This document shows, piece after piece, positions 9,443-17,358 of a stretch of 64,000 nt of DNA. The position numbers and the translations under genes were made by a program. The DNA comes from Tidjanibacter sp. (lineage in GTDB: Bacteria; Bacteroidota; Bacteroidia; Bacteroidales; Rikenellaceae). Each line of letters opens with the position of its first letter. The stretch's first letter is position 1. The stretch lies in assembly GCA_017503805.1 (NCBI GenBank), contig JAFVSJ010000013.1, positions 62,001-126,000 of the forward strand. The letters run 5' to 3'. The notes under the pieces were generated by a model. The model searched no databases. It was not told where the DNA came from and saw nothing but the letters and a program-made list of their open reading frames with translations.

Positions 9443-10144
9443 CTAACGTACGGCTACCTCTGTCTGATAGACTCCCAATCTTATGCCGTTCTGCTTGGCA
9501 CTCATAAGGATGGCGAAGGCGCGGTGGATATCCTCGTCACTCACTACGATGGTGAATTCGTTGGTGGTGCTGATTACCTCCACGATGTTGATGTTCTCCC
9601 AAGCGAGCTCTTTGAAGAGGTAGTAGTATACACCGGGACACAGAGCATTGTCCATGGGGAGTTTGACGGTGATGAGCGAGAGATTGGAGTTTTTCGACAC
9701 CAGAGTTTCGCCCTTGAAAATCTCATCCACCAAGTCGGTCAATGCCTCGCTAACCACGAGAGTGGTCTCGTATATGCCCTGCGAGAAGGTGCAGAATATA
9801 TTTTTCATCTCGTTGATTTGGTCGAGCAGATTGGCTTGACATTTGTGCAACGAGGATGTGTTACGGAAGGTGTAGTCGGCGAGGTTGCTTTTTACGGTGA
9901 GGTCACCAACGTTCTCCACAACGCATTTTGCTTTCTTGGCCGTAACCACCTCAAGACGAGGCACAAGGCGGTTGAGAGCCATAATTACTGCGCTGTCGTT
10001 TACCTCTCTGTCTACCATCTTTTCGATTTCGGGTTTGAGTTGACGGGCGAGTGCCGAAAGGTTGATGAGCCCCTCTACGAGTGCATCTTCCAAAAAGGGC
10101 CTTTTTTTGATGCAGGCCTCTACAGCTGTAGGAATTGAAATCAT
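9443..10144 (-). CDS. ACT-domain protein of unknown role
   Basis: Cytosolic protein of 233 residues. The C-terminal 70 residues (about 155-225) read like an ACT domain: an NSNLSLITVKLP strand, a helix with PGVYYYLFKELAWENINIVEVIS, then FTIVVSDEDIHRAFAIL. ACT domains usually bind amino acids and sit in regulated enzymes. The N-terminal 130 residues are helical and carry no kinase or dehydrogenase motif. It is monocistronic between its own promoter and terminator. It may be an amino-acid-sensing regulator, but nothing in the sequence names the ligand. Confidence 0.7.
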   Translation of the reverse strand: MISIPTAVEACIKKRPFLEDALVEGLINLSALARQLKPEIEKMVDREVNDSAVIMALNRLVPRLEVVTAKKAKCVVENVGDLTVKSNLADYTFRNTSSLHKCQANLLDQINEMKNIFCTFSQGIYETTLVVSEALTDLVDEIFKGETLVSKNSNLSLITVKLPMDNALCPGVYYYLFKELAWENINIVEVISTTNEFTIVVSDEDIHRAFAILMSAKQNGIRLGVYQTEVAVR

Positions 10145-10220
10145 ATTGTCAATACTTTTTTGTGTTCATTCTCAAATAGTTGTGCAGTGCTTTGATGTGT
10201 GCTCTGCATCTCTCAACTCA

Positions 10221-10251
10221 CAAAGGTAATGCTTTGTGTTCTATTTTCCAA
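10221..10251 (-). promoter_or_regulatory. Promoter of the ACT-domain gene
   Basis: On the minus strand TTG (10251-10249), 20 bases, then TACCTTTG (10228-10221). This fits the Bacteroidetes -33/-7 consensus well and lies 77 bases upstream of the ATG. Confidence 0.65.
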
Positions 10252-10342
10252 TTTTGAAGATACATTTTTCACTATCTACGATTTAATCCTCCTATGTAAC
10301 TCAAGCTCTCCTTAGGTTATTTCATTTTTGCGAGAAAATCAC

Positions 10343-10350
10343 TACATTTG
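10343..10350 (+). promoter_or_regulatory. -7 box of lepA
   Basis: TACATTTG (TAnnTTTG) 20 bases before the lepA ATG. The nearest TTG is only 12 bases upstream, so the -33 element is not clear. Confidence 0.45.
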
Positions 10351-10370
10351 CACCCAATATATCTGTATCT

Positions 10371-12158
10371 ATGAAAAATATACGCAACTTCTGCATAATC
10401 GCACATATCGACCACGGCAAGAGTACTCTGGCCGACCGACTGCTCGAACATACCGGAACCCTCTCCGAGCGCGAACTCCAAAATCAGGTCCTCGACGATA
10501 TGGACCTCGAACGCGAAAAGGGTATCACTATCAAGTCACACGCCATCCAGATGCAGTATGTGCGTGACGGAGAGAGCTATACTCTCAACCTTATTGACAC
10601 CCCCGGACACGTTGACTTCTCCTATGAGGTGTCGCGTGCCATCGCCTCTTGTGAGGGCGCACTCCTTGTTGTCGACGCATCGCAAGGTATTCAGGCACAG
10701 ACTATCTCGAACCTCTACCTTGCCCTCGAACACGATCTGGAGATTATCCCCGTAATCAATAAGATTGATATGGAGTCGGCTATGGTCGACGAGGTGAAGG
10801 ATCAGATTGTGGAACTCATTGGTTGCGATGAGAGTGATATACTTCTCGCCTCGGCTCGTACGGGTGTCGGCATCGAGGAGATTCTTGAGGCCATTGTGGA
10901 CCGCGTGCCCGCCCCCGAAGGAGATGAGAATGCCCCTCTTCAGGCACTTATTTTCGACTCGGTGTTCAACTCCTATCGTGGTATTATCGGCTACTTCAGA
11001 GTGATGAATGGTACCATCCGTCGTGGCGACCACGTTAAGTTCTTCAATACGGGCTCGGAGTACGATGCCGACGAGATTGGCGTTCTGAAACTCAAATTTG
11101 TCCAGCAAGAGGAGATTAAGGCCGGTAATGTGGGCTACATTATGTCGGGTATCAAGTCCTCCAAGGATGTTAAGGTGGGCGATACCATCACCCACGTAGA
11201 GAATCCCTGCACAGAGGCGGTTGCGGGTTTTGAGGATGTGAAACCTATGGTCTTTGCCGGTGTCTACCCTGTGGATGCAAGCGAGTACGAGGACTTGCGT
11301 GCCTCGCTCGAGAAACTCCAGCTCAACGATGCTTCGCTCACGTTTGAGCCCGAGAGCTCACTCGCACTCGGATTTGGTTTCCGCTGCGGCTTCCTCGGAC
11401 TACTCCATATGGAGATTGTGCAGGAGAGGCTCTATAGGGAGTTCGATATGGATGTGATTACCACCGTTCCCAACGTGTCGTTCAAGGTGACTACCAAGAA
11501 GGGTGAGGTTGTAGATGTACACAACCCCTCTGGACTGCCCGACCTCACTATGGTAGACCGCATCGAAGAGCCCTATATCCGCGCACAGATCATCACCAAG
11601 ACCGACTACCTCGGCGCTGTGATTAAACTCTGCATCGACAAACGTGGTACACTTGTCAATCAGGTGTTCCTCGGCCCCGAGAGGGTTGAGATCAACTTCG
11701 ATATGCCTCTGTCGGAGATTGTCTTCGACTTCTACGATAAGCTCAAGAGCATCTCGCGTGGCTATGCCTCGTTTGACTACCACCAGATTGGCTACCGCGA
11801 GAGCCGCTTGTCCAAACTCGACATCCTGCTCAACGGTGAGCCTGTGGATGCGCTCTCGTCGTTGATTTTCACCGACCACGCCTATGACTTTGGCCGTAAG
11901 ATGTGCGAGAAACTCAAGGAACTGATACCACGCCAACAGTTTGATATCGCTATTCAGGCTGCCATCGGTGCCAAGATTATTGCCCGCGAGACGGTGCGCC
12001 AGGTGCGTAAGGATGTGACTGCTAAGTGCTACGGTGGCGATATTTCGCGTAAACGCAAACTGCTCGAAAAACAGAAGAAGGGTAAGAAGCGTATGCGCCA
12101 GATTGGTAACGTGCAGGTGCCCCAATCGGCCTTCCTTGCGGTGCTGAAGATGGACTAA
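10371..12158 (+). CDS. lepA: Elongation factor 4 (LepA)
   Basis: Ribosome-dependent translational GTPase of 595 residues. G1 is AHIDHGKST near residues 11-19; the switch [11 protein letters not shown] and NKID follow. Domain II, EF-G-like domains III and V, and the unique LepA C-terminal domain are all present, the last ending [19 protein letters not shown]. Length is typical. It is single in its transcript, with a -7 box 20 bases before the ATG and an intrinsic terminator about 50 bases after the stop. Confidence 0.97.
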   Translation: MKNIRNFCIIAHIDHGKSTLADRLLEHTGTLSERELQNQVLDDMDLEREKGITIKSHAIQMQYVRDGESYTLNLIDTPGHVDFSYEVSRAIASCEGALLVVDASQGIQAQTISNLYLALEHDLEIIPVINKIDMESAMVDEVKDQIVELIGCDESDILLASARTGVGIEEILEAIVDRVPAPEGDENAPLQALIFDSVFNSYRGIIGYFRVMNGTIRRGDHVKFFNTGSEYDADEIGVLKLKFVQQEEIKAGNVGYIMSGIKSSKDVKVGDTITHVENPCTEAVAGFEDVKPMVFAGVYPVDASEYEDLRASLEKLQLNDASLTFEPESSLALGFGFRCGFLGLLHMEIVQERLYREFDMDVITTVPNVSFKVTTKKGEVVDVHNPSGLPDLTMVDRIEEPYIRAQIITKTDYLGAVIKLCIDKRGTLVNQVFLGPERVEINFDMPLSEIVFDFYDKLKSISRGYASFDYHQIGYRESRLSKLDILLNGEPVDALSSLIFTDHAYDFGRKMCEKLKELIPRQQFDIAIQAAIGAKIIARETVRQVRKDVTAKCYGGDISRKRKLLEKQKKGKKRMRQIGNVQVPQSAFLAVLKMD

Positions 12159-12210
12159 GAGTAGGGGAGTGACGAGAGAGTTGCTCGCCTGCTGTGCGAG
12201 ATAAATGAGA

Positions 12211-12250
12211 AGCGGATAAGAGGTTTAGGGCCCCTTGTCCGCTCTTTTTT
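12211..12250 (+). terminator. Intrinsic terminator after lepA
   Basis: AGCGGATAAGAGG (12211-12223) pairs with CCCCTTGTCCGCT (12231-12243), with one mismatch and one G-U, and is followed by T6. Confidence 0.85.
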
Positions 12251-12306
12251 GGGGTTGTGCGAAAGGGATGAAAGAGGGTGTAGAGGTTAAATATTGTTCT
12301 GTGATT

Positions 12307-12336
12307 TTGAATTTCGGATTAAGCGTTGTATTTTTG
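12307..12336 (+). promoter_or_regulatory. Promoter of tRNA-Leu
   Basis: TTG (12307-12309), 19-base spacer, then TATTTTTG (12329-12336). It lies 28 bases upstream of the mature tRNA 5' end. Confidence 0.6.
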
Positions 12337-12364
12337 TGGGCTCCAACGTTGGAGATATAGGGTT

Positions 12365-12453
12365 GCCCGAATGGTGGAATAGGTAGACACGCCGGACTTA
12401 AAATCCTGTGGGCCGAAAGGTCCGTACCGGTTCGACCCCGGTTTCGGGTACCA
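12365..12453 (+). tRNA. tRNA-Leu (anticodon UAA)
   Basis: Class II tRNA of 89 nt. Acceptor GCCCGAA (12365-12371) pairs with TTCGGGT (12443-12449), with a G-U at the first pair. The anticodon loop CTTAAAA places TAA at 12399-12401. A long variable arm (GTGGGCCGAAAGGTCC) and a T-loop TTCGACC follow. CCA is encoded at 12451-12453. Confidence 0.97.
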
Positions 12454-12490
12454 GAGCGGAGAGAGTCATTGGACTCTCTCCGCTCTGTTT
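12453..12490 (+). terminator. Terminator after tRNA-Leu
   Basis: AGAGCGGAGAGAGTC (from 12453) pairs with GACTCTCTCCGCTCT (ending 12486), then GTTT. The stem begins at the last base of the encoded CCA. Confidence 0.8.
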
Positions 12491-12510
12491 ATGGGAGTTG
12501 TGAGGGGGTG

Positions 12511-12541
12511 TTGAATATTATAGAAATAATTCGTACATTTG
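12511..12541 (+). promoter_or_regulatory. Promoter of the 6S-like RNA
   Basis: TTG (12511-12513), 20-base spacer, then TACATTTG (12534-12541). No sizeable ORF follows for 260 bases, which points to a non-coding transcript. Confidence 0.65.
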
Positions 12542-12547
12542 TAGTGT

Positions 12548-12738
12548 CATTGCGGAATACGCAGTGCTTATAGATGGCATTTGGGCTATTGTTTCGTGAA
12601 GTAAAACGACCAAAATTATTAAACGAACAAACAATAGGCACACTAAATGCTCACGCTTTATGGCGTGGGTGTGCTTATGTTCGTATGGGTACTTGGTCGT
12701 CCCTTCTTCCGATAGGCACTACCCACGTTTCTTTTTTT
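12548..12738 (+). ncRNA. ssrS: Probable 6S RNA (Bacteroidales type)
   Basis: A promoter-driven, ORF-free stretch of about 190 bases folds into one long rod. AGTGCTTAT (12563-12571) pairs with ATAGGCACT (12712-12720). ACGACCAA (12606-12613) pairs with TTGGTCGT (12693-12700). ACGAACA (12623-12629) pairs with TGTTCGT (12678-12684). ATAGGCACAC (12634-12643) pairs with GTGTGCTTAT (12669-12678), under a CTCACGC/GCGTGGG tip. A large asymmetric internal loop lies between the first two helices, as in 6S RNA, where a promoter-like bubble binds RNA polymerase. It ends in a T-rich run at about 12730-12738. The 6S family call is inference from architecture; the helices are seen directly. The 5' and 3' ends are estimates. 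Confidence 0.6.
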
Positions 12739-12803
12739 TAAGTTAAACGGTTGTCATCTGCTGACTATGAAACTTAGTTGTTTAACTTAAATGTATGTAA
12801 AAT

Positions 12804-12989
12804 ATGAGCAAATCTAAAGTGGATGTGACGTTACTGTTAAGCCTTTTCAGGGTGATATTATTGATGTGTTTAGTGATTGGTGCTATCTCTTTGGTTGTCA
12901 ATATGAATGAACTTGGCGGCTGTGACAATCTCTTGATGTTTTCCATAGGACTTGGGATAGCAATTCCTTCTATTTTAGTTGTGCTATAG
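12804..12989 (+). CDS. Small hypothetical membrane protein
   Basis: A 61-codon ORF with two hydrophobic segments (about residues 8-32 and 43-61) separated by a short polar loop NMNELGGCDN. It starts at an ATG 65 bases after the end of the 6S-like RNA, with no clear promoter of its own. The two-helix layout is more ordered than chance would give, but no family is recognised. The region after it (12990-13119) contains no gene or obvious signal. Confidence 0.35.
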   Translation: MSKSKVDVTLLLSLFRVILLMCLVIGAISLVVNMNELGGCDNLLMFSIGLGIAIPSILVVL

Positions 12990-13119
12990 TGAGTAGCCAT
13001 TTGTGGATTATCACAAAATAATGTGAGCTATCTCTTGTGGTGCTTTATTGAGCCGTGAGACGAATACCACGTCAAGTTGAGGGAGAATGCCTGAAAGGAG
13101 TCTATTGCCGGTAGACAAT

Positions 13120-13176
13120 AAAAAAAGGATTGCGCTGTCGCAGCGGAATCCTTTTCAAAACTACTAACCCAAACTT
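13120..13176. repeat. Intergenic terminator-like repeat, copy 1
   Basis: A 57-base unit: hairpin AAAAGGATT-CGCTG / CAGCG-AATCCTTTT, then CAAAACTACTAACCCAAACTT. It is repeated at 13339-13396 with about two differences. The stem has A- and T-rich ends, so it could terminate transcription in both directions. Confidence 0.75.
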
Positions 13177-13182
13177 TTGAAA

Positions 13183-13270
13183 ATCGAGAGGTGGTTTCAC
13201 CACACCTCTTTTCAAAGAGCCGCTTTGAGGCTCTTTGACCAAGTCCCCTGCCTGAGGCGGGGGATTTAGG
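13183..13270. repeat. Cluster of palindromic units
   Basis: Successive hairpins: GAGGTG/CACCTC (about 13187-13207), AAAGAGCC/GGCTCTTT (about 13215-13239), and CCCC-GCCTGAGGC-GGGG (about 13246-13265). On the minus strand this block reads as an ORF beginning MKKLRFVSYPPPKSPASGRG. I recall very similar hypothetical peptides recurring in Bacteroidales genomes, consistent with an interspersed repeat rather than a gene. Confidence 0.55.
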
Positions 13271-13293
13271 GGGTGGGTAAGATACGAAACGCA

Positions 13294-13412
13294 GTTTCTT
13301 CATTTATTTAAGTTTGGCCCGCACGACGCACAGGCAACAAAAAAAAGGACTGCGCTGTCACAGCGGAATCCTTTTCAAAACTACTAACCCAAACTTAAAT
13401 AAATGAAGAAAC
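13294..13412. repeat. Perfect 24-bp inverted repeat flanking repeat copy 2
   Basis: 13294-13317 is the exact reverse complement of 13389-13412; the shared arm begins CCAAACTTAAATAAATGAAG. Each arm contains an outward-reading ATGAAGAAAC start, so two short frames diverge from one cassette. Confidence 0.8.
13339..13396. repeat. Intergenic terminator-like repeat, copy 2
   Basis: Second copy of the unit at 13120-13176, with C for T and A for G at two stem/loop positions. The hairpin AAAAGGAcT/AATCCTTTT is retained. Confidence 0.75.
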
Positions 13413-13441
13413 CTTGTGTGGTCGTTGCGACCACGCTCTAA
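13403..13441 (+). other. 12-codon leader-like ORF containing a hairpin
   Basis: ATG at 13403 encodes MKKPCVVVATTL and stops at 13441. Its second half is a perfect hairpin, GTGGTCG (13418-13424) with CGACCAC (13428-13434). The ORF lies on the right arm of the inverted repeat, 139 bases before the PepSY-like gene. Whether it is translated is unknown. Confidence 0.25.
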
Positions 13442-13579
13442 TTGGTTGCAAAGAGTGTGCCAAAATCCAACGGCGCACTCTTTTTGATGATTTTTATAGT
13501 CCCAACAGTTTTTTTGCACGCCTTTTGTACTGTCAAGGTTGACACCGTTGTCAAACTCACTCCTAAAATTGCACACACT

Positions 13580-14005
13580 ATGAAAAGAAAATTCTTGATG
13601 CTTACACTTGCGCTCATCGCTACTCTCGCCGCTTCAGCCGCCGAGATCACCCTCAAACAGCTCCCACAAAAGGCGCAGGAGTTTATCCACCAATACTTCG
13701 CAAAGGACCAGATCAGGACCATCCGACAGCACCACCATCGTAGCGGTAACTCCTACCGCGTGCTCTTCAATGATGGCTCCAAGATCAACTTCGATGCCAC
13801 AGGACAGTGGACCAAGATTAAACTCCGCAACGACAGCATCCCCGTAGAGATCATTCCCGAATATATCACCACCTATGTTTGGGATGCCTATCCGGATGTG
13901 ATGATTATGAGCATCGAAACCGAGGGTGCAGCCAAAGAGGTCGAACTCTCCGATGGTACGGAATTGACCTTTAATCCCAAGGGCGACGTTGTCAAAATAG
14001 ATTGA
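13580..14005 (+). CDS. Secreted PepSY-like (DUF2874) protein
   Basis: Exported protein of 141 residues with a signal peptide (MKRKFLMLTLALIATLAASA). Two PepSY-like half-repeats follow: LPQKAQEFIHQYFAKDQI with a YRVLFNDGSKINFD strand pair, and VWDAYPDVMIMSIETEG with VELSDGTELTFNPKGDV. This matches the PepSY-like (formerly DUF2874) periplasmic family of gut Bacteroidetes, whose role is unclear. The open frame extends upstream to 13442, but the signal peptide fixes the ATG at 13580. Confidence 0.85.
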   Translation: MKRKFLMLTLALIATLAASAAEITLKQLPQKAQEFIHQYFAKDQIRTIRQHHHRSGNSYRVLFNDGSKINFDATGQWTKIKLRNDSIPVEIIPEYITTYVWDAYPDVMIMSIETEGAAKEVELSDGTELTFNPKGDVVKID

Positions 14006-14041
14006 TGCAACCCCTTGCGGTGCGCAGAGTGTAAGCAAACA

Positions 14042-14071
14042 GAGGGCTCGGCAGTTCTTTGCCGAGCCCTC
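14042..14071. terminator. Hairpin between the convergent PepSY-like and M64 genes
   Basis: GAGGGCTCGGCA (14042-14053) pairs perfectly with TGCCGAGCCCTC (14060-14071). No long T-run follows, but the position between convergent genes suggests termination. Confidence 0.6.
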
Positions 14072-14097
14072 GCTATGTGGGTGTATGTGGTGGTTGC

Positions 14098-15381
14098 CTA
14101 CTCTGTGTAGAATCTGATCATACGCTCAATGGCCCTCTGGCATACGGGGCAGAATTGTGTGGCGGTGTTGTTGCGCATACGGCAGACAACGGCTGGGCGG
14201 TAGGCACCTTTGTTGACGTAGTTGGCACCCTCATAAAGACCTACGGTGTAGTTCGCTTCGGCCTCGGGTGTCACCTCTGTTGGGATTTTGGTCCCCTCGG
14301 GAAGCATATCGGCCCACTTGGAGTCGAAGTCTACGAGGTTGGTGATATTCTGCTGCCACGCCTCCACATCGGGTGCGAGGTGGTTGGTCGAGATGTCGGG
14401 AGTGTCGTAGAAGTATTCGTCGGCGAGACCTGCAAAGCTGTGGCCGAACTCGTGTACAACCACAGGAGCGAAGAGCGGGTGGTGGGCTGTGGTGAGGGTG
14501 TAGGAGTTGTAGATGCCTCCGCCACCGTATGTGTCGGTGTTGGCCAACACGATGATGTGCTCATAGGGAATACCTGCGAGGAGGTTGGCCATAGCGAAGA
14601 TGGCGCTTGTGGTGAGGTAGCGGTTGGAGTAGAAGGTGTCGAAGTGGCTCTCCACGGCGCTCTGCTTCCAGATGTTCTCGAGAGGGATGCTCACGCCGCT
14701 GTCGATGCTTGCGCTCTCGACGGCAATAAAATTGAATCGCTCCCTCATCGAGCCAAATGGCTCGTGGGCAAAGAGTGATTCTACGGTGGCTTTGGCATCG
14801 TTGCGGAAGATATCCATCTCATCGGCGGTGTAGCCTTCGGCCACGATGGCCACATCTATTTTGTCCTCATCCGAGCCGCTGAAAATGATGGAATAGGGGG
14901 TTGTGGGCTGCGTGTCGCAGTTGTGGATGAGGATGTCTGAGGGGTTAATCTCAATCTCCATTTTCGCACTTACCTCTTGGCGGCTGTTGAAAAGTTCCAC
15001 ACGCAAAAGAGCGGGGCTTAACGGCTGTGGGGTGAGAACGGTGAACTCGTAGGCGCGCTCCGAGGTTTGTGCCTCCTCCATTCCGAGCCACTCTTGGAAG
15101 AGCGACGAGAATGTGGTGCGGTAGATGGTCTCTCCGGTGGCAATGTCGGTGAGCGAGAGTTCGCCATCGCCACGCAAGGGCACTTGGTCGAGGTTGTGCG
15201 TGCGGCCGGCCCAACCCTGCCACGAATGTAGTGCACGGAGTGCTATGTGCTGTGTGGTCGCATTGCCCGAGAATATGAGGTCGGTGCGCAGGGTGCGATT
15301 GGTGAAATAGGCATCGAACTCAACTGCATAGAGGCTAGCTGCAGTGACGAGTGCAAGGAGTAGGGTGAGTAGTCGTTTCAT
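14098..15381 (-). CDS. Secreted M64-family metallopeptidase
   Basis: Exported zinc peptidase of 427 residues related to the IgA peptidase M64 family. A signal peptide (MKRLLTLLLALVTAASLYA) is followed by an N-terminal beta domain (about 20-150). The catalytic domain then contains VDVAIVAEGYT and the zinc motif HEFGH at 310-314, with ADEY seven residues on supplying a likely third ligand. All metal residues are intact. It acts outside the cytoplasm; the physiological substrate is not evident. It lies 51 bases downstream of rlmH on the same strand. Confidence 0.9.
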   Translation of the reverse strand: MKRLLTLLLALVTAASLYAVEFDAYFTNRTLRTDLIFSGNATTQHIALRALHSWQGWAGRTHNLDQVPLRGDGELSLTDIATGETIYRTTFSSLFQEWLGMEEAQTSERAYEFTVLTPQPLSPALLRVELFNSRQEVSAKMEIEINPSDILIHNCDTQPTTPYSIIFSGSDEDKIDVAIVAEGYTADEMDIFRNDAKATVESLFAHEPFGSMRERFNFIAVESASIDSGVSIPLENIWKQSAVESHFDTFYSNRYLTTSAIFAMANLLAGIPYEHIIVLANTDTYGGGGIYNSYTLTTAHHPLFAPVVVHEFGHSFAGLADEYFYDTPDISTNHLAPDVEAWQQNITNLVDFDSKWADMLPEGTKIPTEVTPEAEANYTVGLYEGANYVNKGAYRPAVVCRMRNNTATQFCPVCQRAIERMIRFYTE

Positions 15382-15432
15382 AGGTCTATTGTAGGTTTGT
15401 TTTGTGTCGGTAAAATTGGTCGTGGCGCTTAC

Positions 15433-15906
15433 CTATTTGTGATGATAGGGTTCGTGGTTGATTATTGTGAATGCTCTGTAGAGTTGCTCGGCGAAGATGG
15501 CACGCACAATCTGGTGCGAAAAGGTCATACGCGAGAGAGAAATCTTGCCATCGGCACGGGCATATACATCTTCCGAGAATCCGTAGGGGCCGCCAATGAT
15601 GAATGCGAGTCGCTTGCAACCGCTTGCCATCCTCTTCTGCAACCATTCGGCAAACTCCTCACTCGAGGGCTGCACTCCGCGCTCATCCATCAGAACCACA
15701 TAGTCGGATGTTTGCAACTGCTTGAGTATCAGTTCGCCCTCGGCTTTTTTCTGCTGTGCTTCGCTGAACGAGCGGGTGTTGCGGAGGTCGGGAATGACTG
15801 TCATTCCGAAGCGGGTGTAGAAGCCGATGCGCCCTTTGTATTCCTCCACAAGTCGGGCAACCTCGTTGGAGTCGGTCTTGCCGACCACTATGAGTTCCAC
15901 ATTCAT
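15433..15906 (-). CDS. rlmH: 23S rRNA pseudouridine-1915 N3-methyltransferase
   Basis: SPOUT-class SAM-dependent methyltransferase of 157 residues that modifies pseudouridine 1915 in helix 69 of 23S rRNA. Family features are intact: VLMDERGVQPSSEEFA, AFIIGGPYGFS in the knot, and the C-terminal EQLYRAFTIINHEPYHHK. Its ATG shares a base with the stop of the upstream GH2-like gene (TAATG), so translation is probably coupled. Confidence 0.97.
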   Translation of the reverse strand: MNVELIVVGKTDSNEVARLVEEYKGRIGFYTRFGMTVIPDLRNTRSFSEAQQKKAEGELILKQLQTSDYVVLMDERGVQPSSEEFAEWLQKRMASGCKRLAFIIGGPYGFSEDVYARADGKISLSRMTFSHQIVRAIFAEQLYRAFTIINHEPYHHK

Positions 15907-17249
15907 TAGCGCACGGGATTAGGCAGTTGCAGGTCGCTGTTCCACTCGGCACCTCCGTAGACCACGGGGCGGTGTGGCTCTTGGCTCTTGAACCACTCGT
16001 AGCACTTGTACATATTGTAGCCGTTGCCCGAATAGCTACCCAAGCTCCAAGCCACGATGCAGGGATGGATACGCACTCGGTAGTAGCTTGCGGCCTCGCG
16101 TTCGAGGAACTCGCCGAGCCAAGCCGGGTTGTTGGCCAAAGTACCCTTGCGCGAGCGGTCGCCCCCTTTGGGGTCGGTGTTTATGTTGGCCTGCTCCACG
16201 ACATACATACCCACCTGGTCGCAGATGTCATAGAACCAGTAGGGCTGTGGGTAGTCGACGTAGAGGGTGTTTATCTTCTCTTTTCGTAGGGCCTTGATGT
16301 CGGCCTCGGTTGCTTTGCGGCCTGCCGAAACGTTGTAGCGTACGGCGGCGATATCAATAGGTTTGCCGTTGCGCAATATCTTGCCGTCGGCAAAAGTAGT
16401 GGTTCCGAATCCTACCTTTATATTTATATACTCCGAGATGATGCCACTACGCTTCAGATAGAGGGTTACATCATAGAGTTTGGGCTGTTCGGCGCTCCAT
16501 AGGCGTTCCATTGCGCCGTAGATGTTGGTTTCAAATCGGAGAGTGTCGAGCCCATTGCCGGCAATATCCATCTCTCTCACATCGTAGTATTTCAGCTCCT
16601 TTTCGGGGGAGTAGATGTCATAGCCCACCGAGATGTGCTCGACATTGCGCCTCGATGAGCTCACCACAACATCCATCTGCAATACGCCGTGGTTGCCACT
16701 CTTGTCGGGTGCGGCCTCCACGATGATGTCGTGGATGTGAATGGAGGGCTGCGAATAGATAAATATCTGCTCCTCGAGCAGATTGGCACCCAACATCTCG
16801 GCAGGGCGCAGGTCGCACTCGGCAGGCGAGGTGATGGCTATGGTTGTGATGCCGTCTTTGATATGACGACTGATGTTGAATTCGGCAGGTGTGCGATCAT
16901 CTCGGCACTCGCCAATGGTGCTACCATTGATGTCTATCCTCTTTTCTGCTGCACCACCCTCGGTATGGAGGAAGATTTCCCTGTCGCGCCACACCAGCGG
17001 AATCTCCACCTGATAGGTCGTGACTCTCTCGCCCGCATCGTTGGTCTGCGTACCTACTCTCTTGCTCTTCAAATCGAGATAGTGTCGCTCGGCCGAACGG
17101 TCACCTTTCTCGGCAGTGTTGCGTGTCGAGTAGGAGATGAGTTCTGTTCGTCTTGGGGCCACACCTTTGTATCCGTAGCCGTTGAGGCTTTGTGCCGTAG
17201 CAGTGACGATTGTGAGTAGCGAGCAGAGGGTTGCGAGAGTCCTTCTCAT
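15906..17249 (-). CDS. Truncated GH2-like protein, probable pseudoenzyme
   Basis: Secreted protein of 447 residues with signal peptide MRRTLATLCSLLTIVTATA. It follows LacZ-type GH2 order: a sugar-binding-like beta domain (about 50-160), an Ig-like domain (160-280, including LWSAEQPKLYDV), then the start of a TIM barrel from NGKPIDIAAVRYN. Where LacZ reads WSLGNESGHG, with the acid/base Glu, this protein reads WSLGSYSGNG at 401-410. It ends about 37 residues later, before the region holding the nucleophile Glu. Metal and substrate His residues after the NGKP motif are also absent. Hydrolysis by the GH2 mechanism is therefore unlikely. It may bind carbohydrate or have another role. TAATG overlap couples it to rlmH. 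Confidence 0.8.
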   Translation of the reverse strand: MRRTLATLCSLLTIVTATAQSLNGYGYKGVAPRRTELISYSTRNTAEKGDRSAERHYLDLKSKRVGTQTNDAGERVTTYQVEIPLVWRDREIFLHTEGGAAEKRIDINGSTIGECRDDRTPAEFNISRHIKDGITTIAITSPAECDLRPAEMLGANLLEEQIFIYSQPSIHIHDIIVEAAPDKSGNHGVLQMDVVVSSSRRNVEHISVGYDIYSPEKELKYYDVREMDIAGNGLDTLRFETNIYGAMERLWSAEQPKLYDVTLYLKRSGIISEYINIKVGFGTTTFADGKILRNGKPIDIAAVRYNVSAGRKATEADIKALRKEKINTLYVDYPQPYWFYDICDQVGMYVVEQANINTDPKGGDRSRKGTLANNPAWLGEFLEREAASYYRVRIHPCIVAWSLGSYSGNGYNMYKCYEWFKSQEPHRPVVYGGAEWNSDLQLPNPVR

Positions 17250-17293
17250 AGTGATTGTTTTTGTTGGCTTGTGGTGGGTCTGTTTCTATTGAA

Positions 17294-17328
17294 ACCGAGC
17301 CTCCGAGAGTTGCCCTCGGAGGCTCGGT
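17294..17328. terminator. Strong hairpin between tnaA and the GH2-like gene
   Basis: ACCGAGCCTCCGAG (17294-17307) pairs perfectly with CTCGGAGGCTCGGT (17315-17328). It lies 31 bases past the tnaA stop, with no T-run, so it could be a terminator or an mRNA-end stabiliser. Confidence 0.6.
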
Positions 17329-17358
17329 GCTATTTAGAGAAAGTTGTGTCGTAGCTGA

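Noticed and set aside
13028..13303. Minus-strand ORF starting MKKLRFVSYPPPKSP
   Set aside because: It runs across palindromic repeats, including a terminator-like hairpin; better explained as part of a repeat cassette than as a protein gene.
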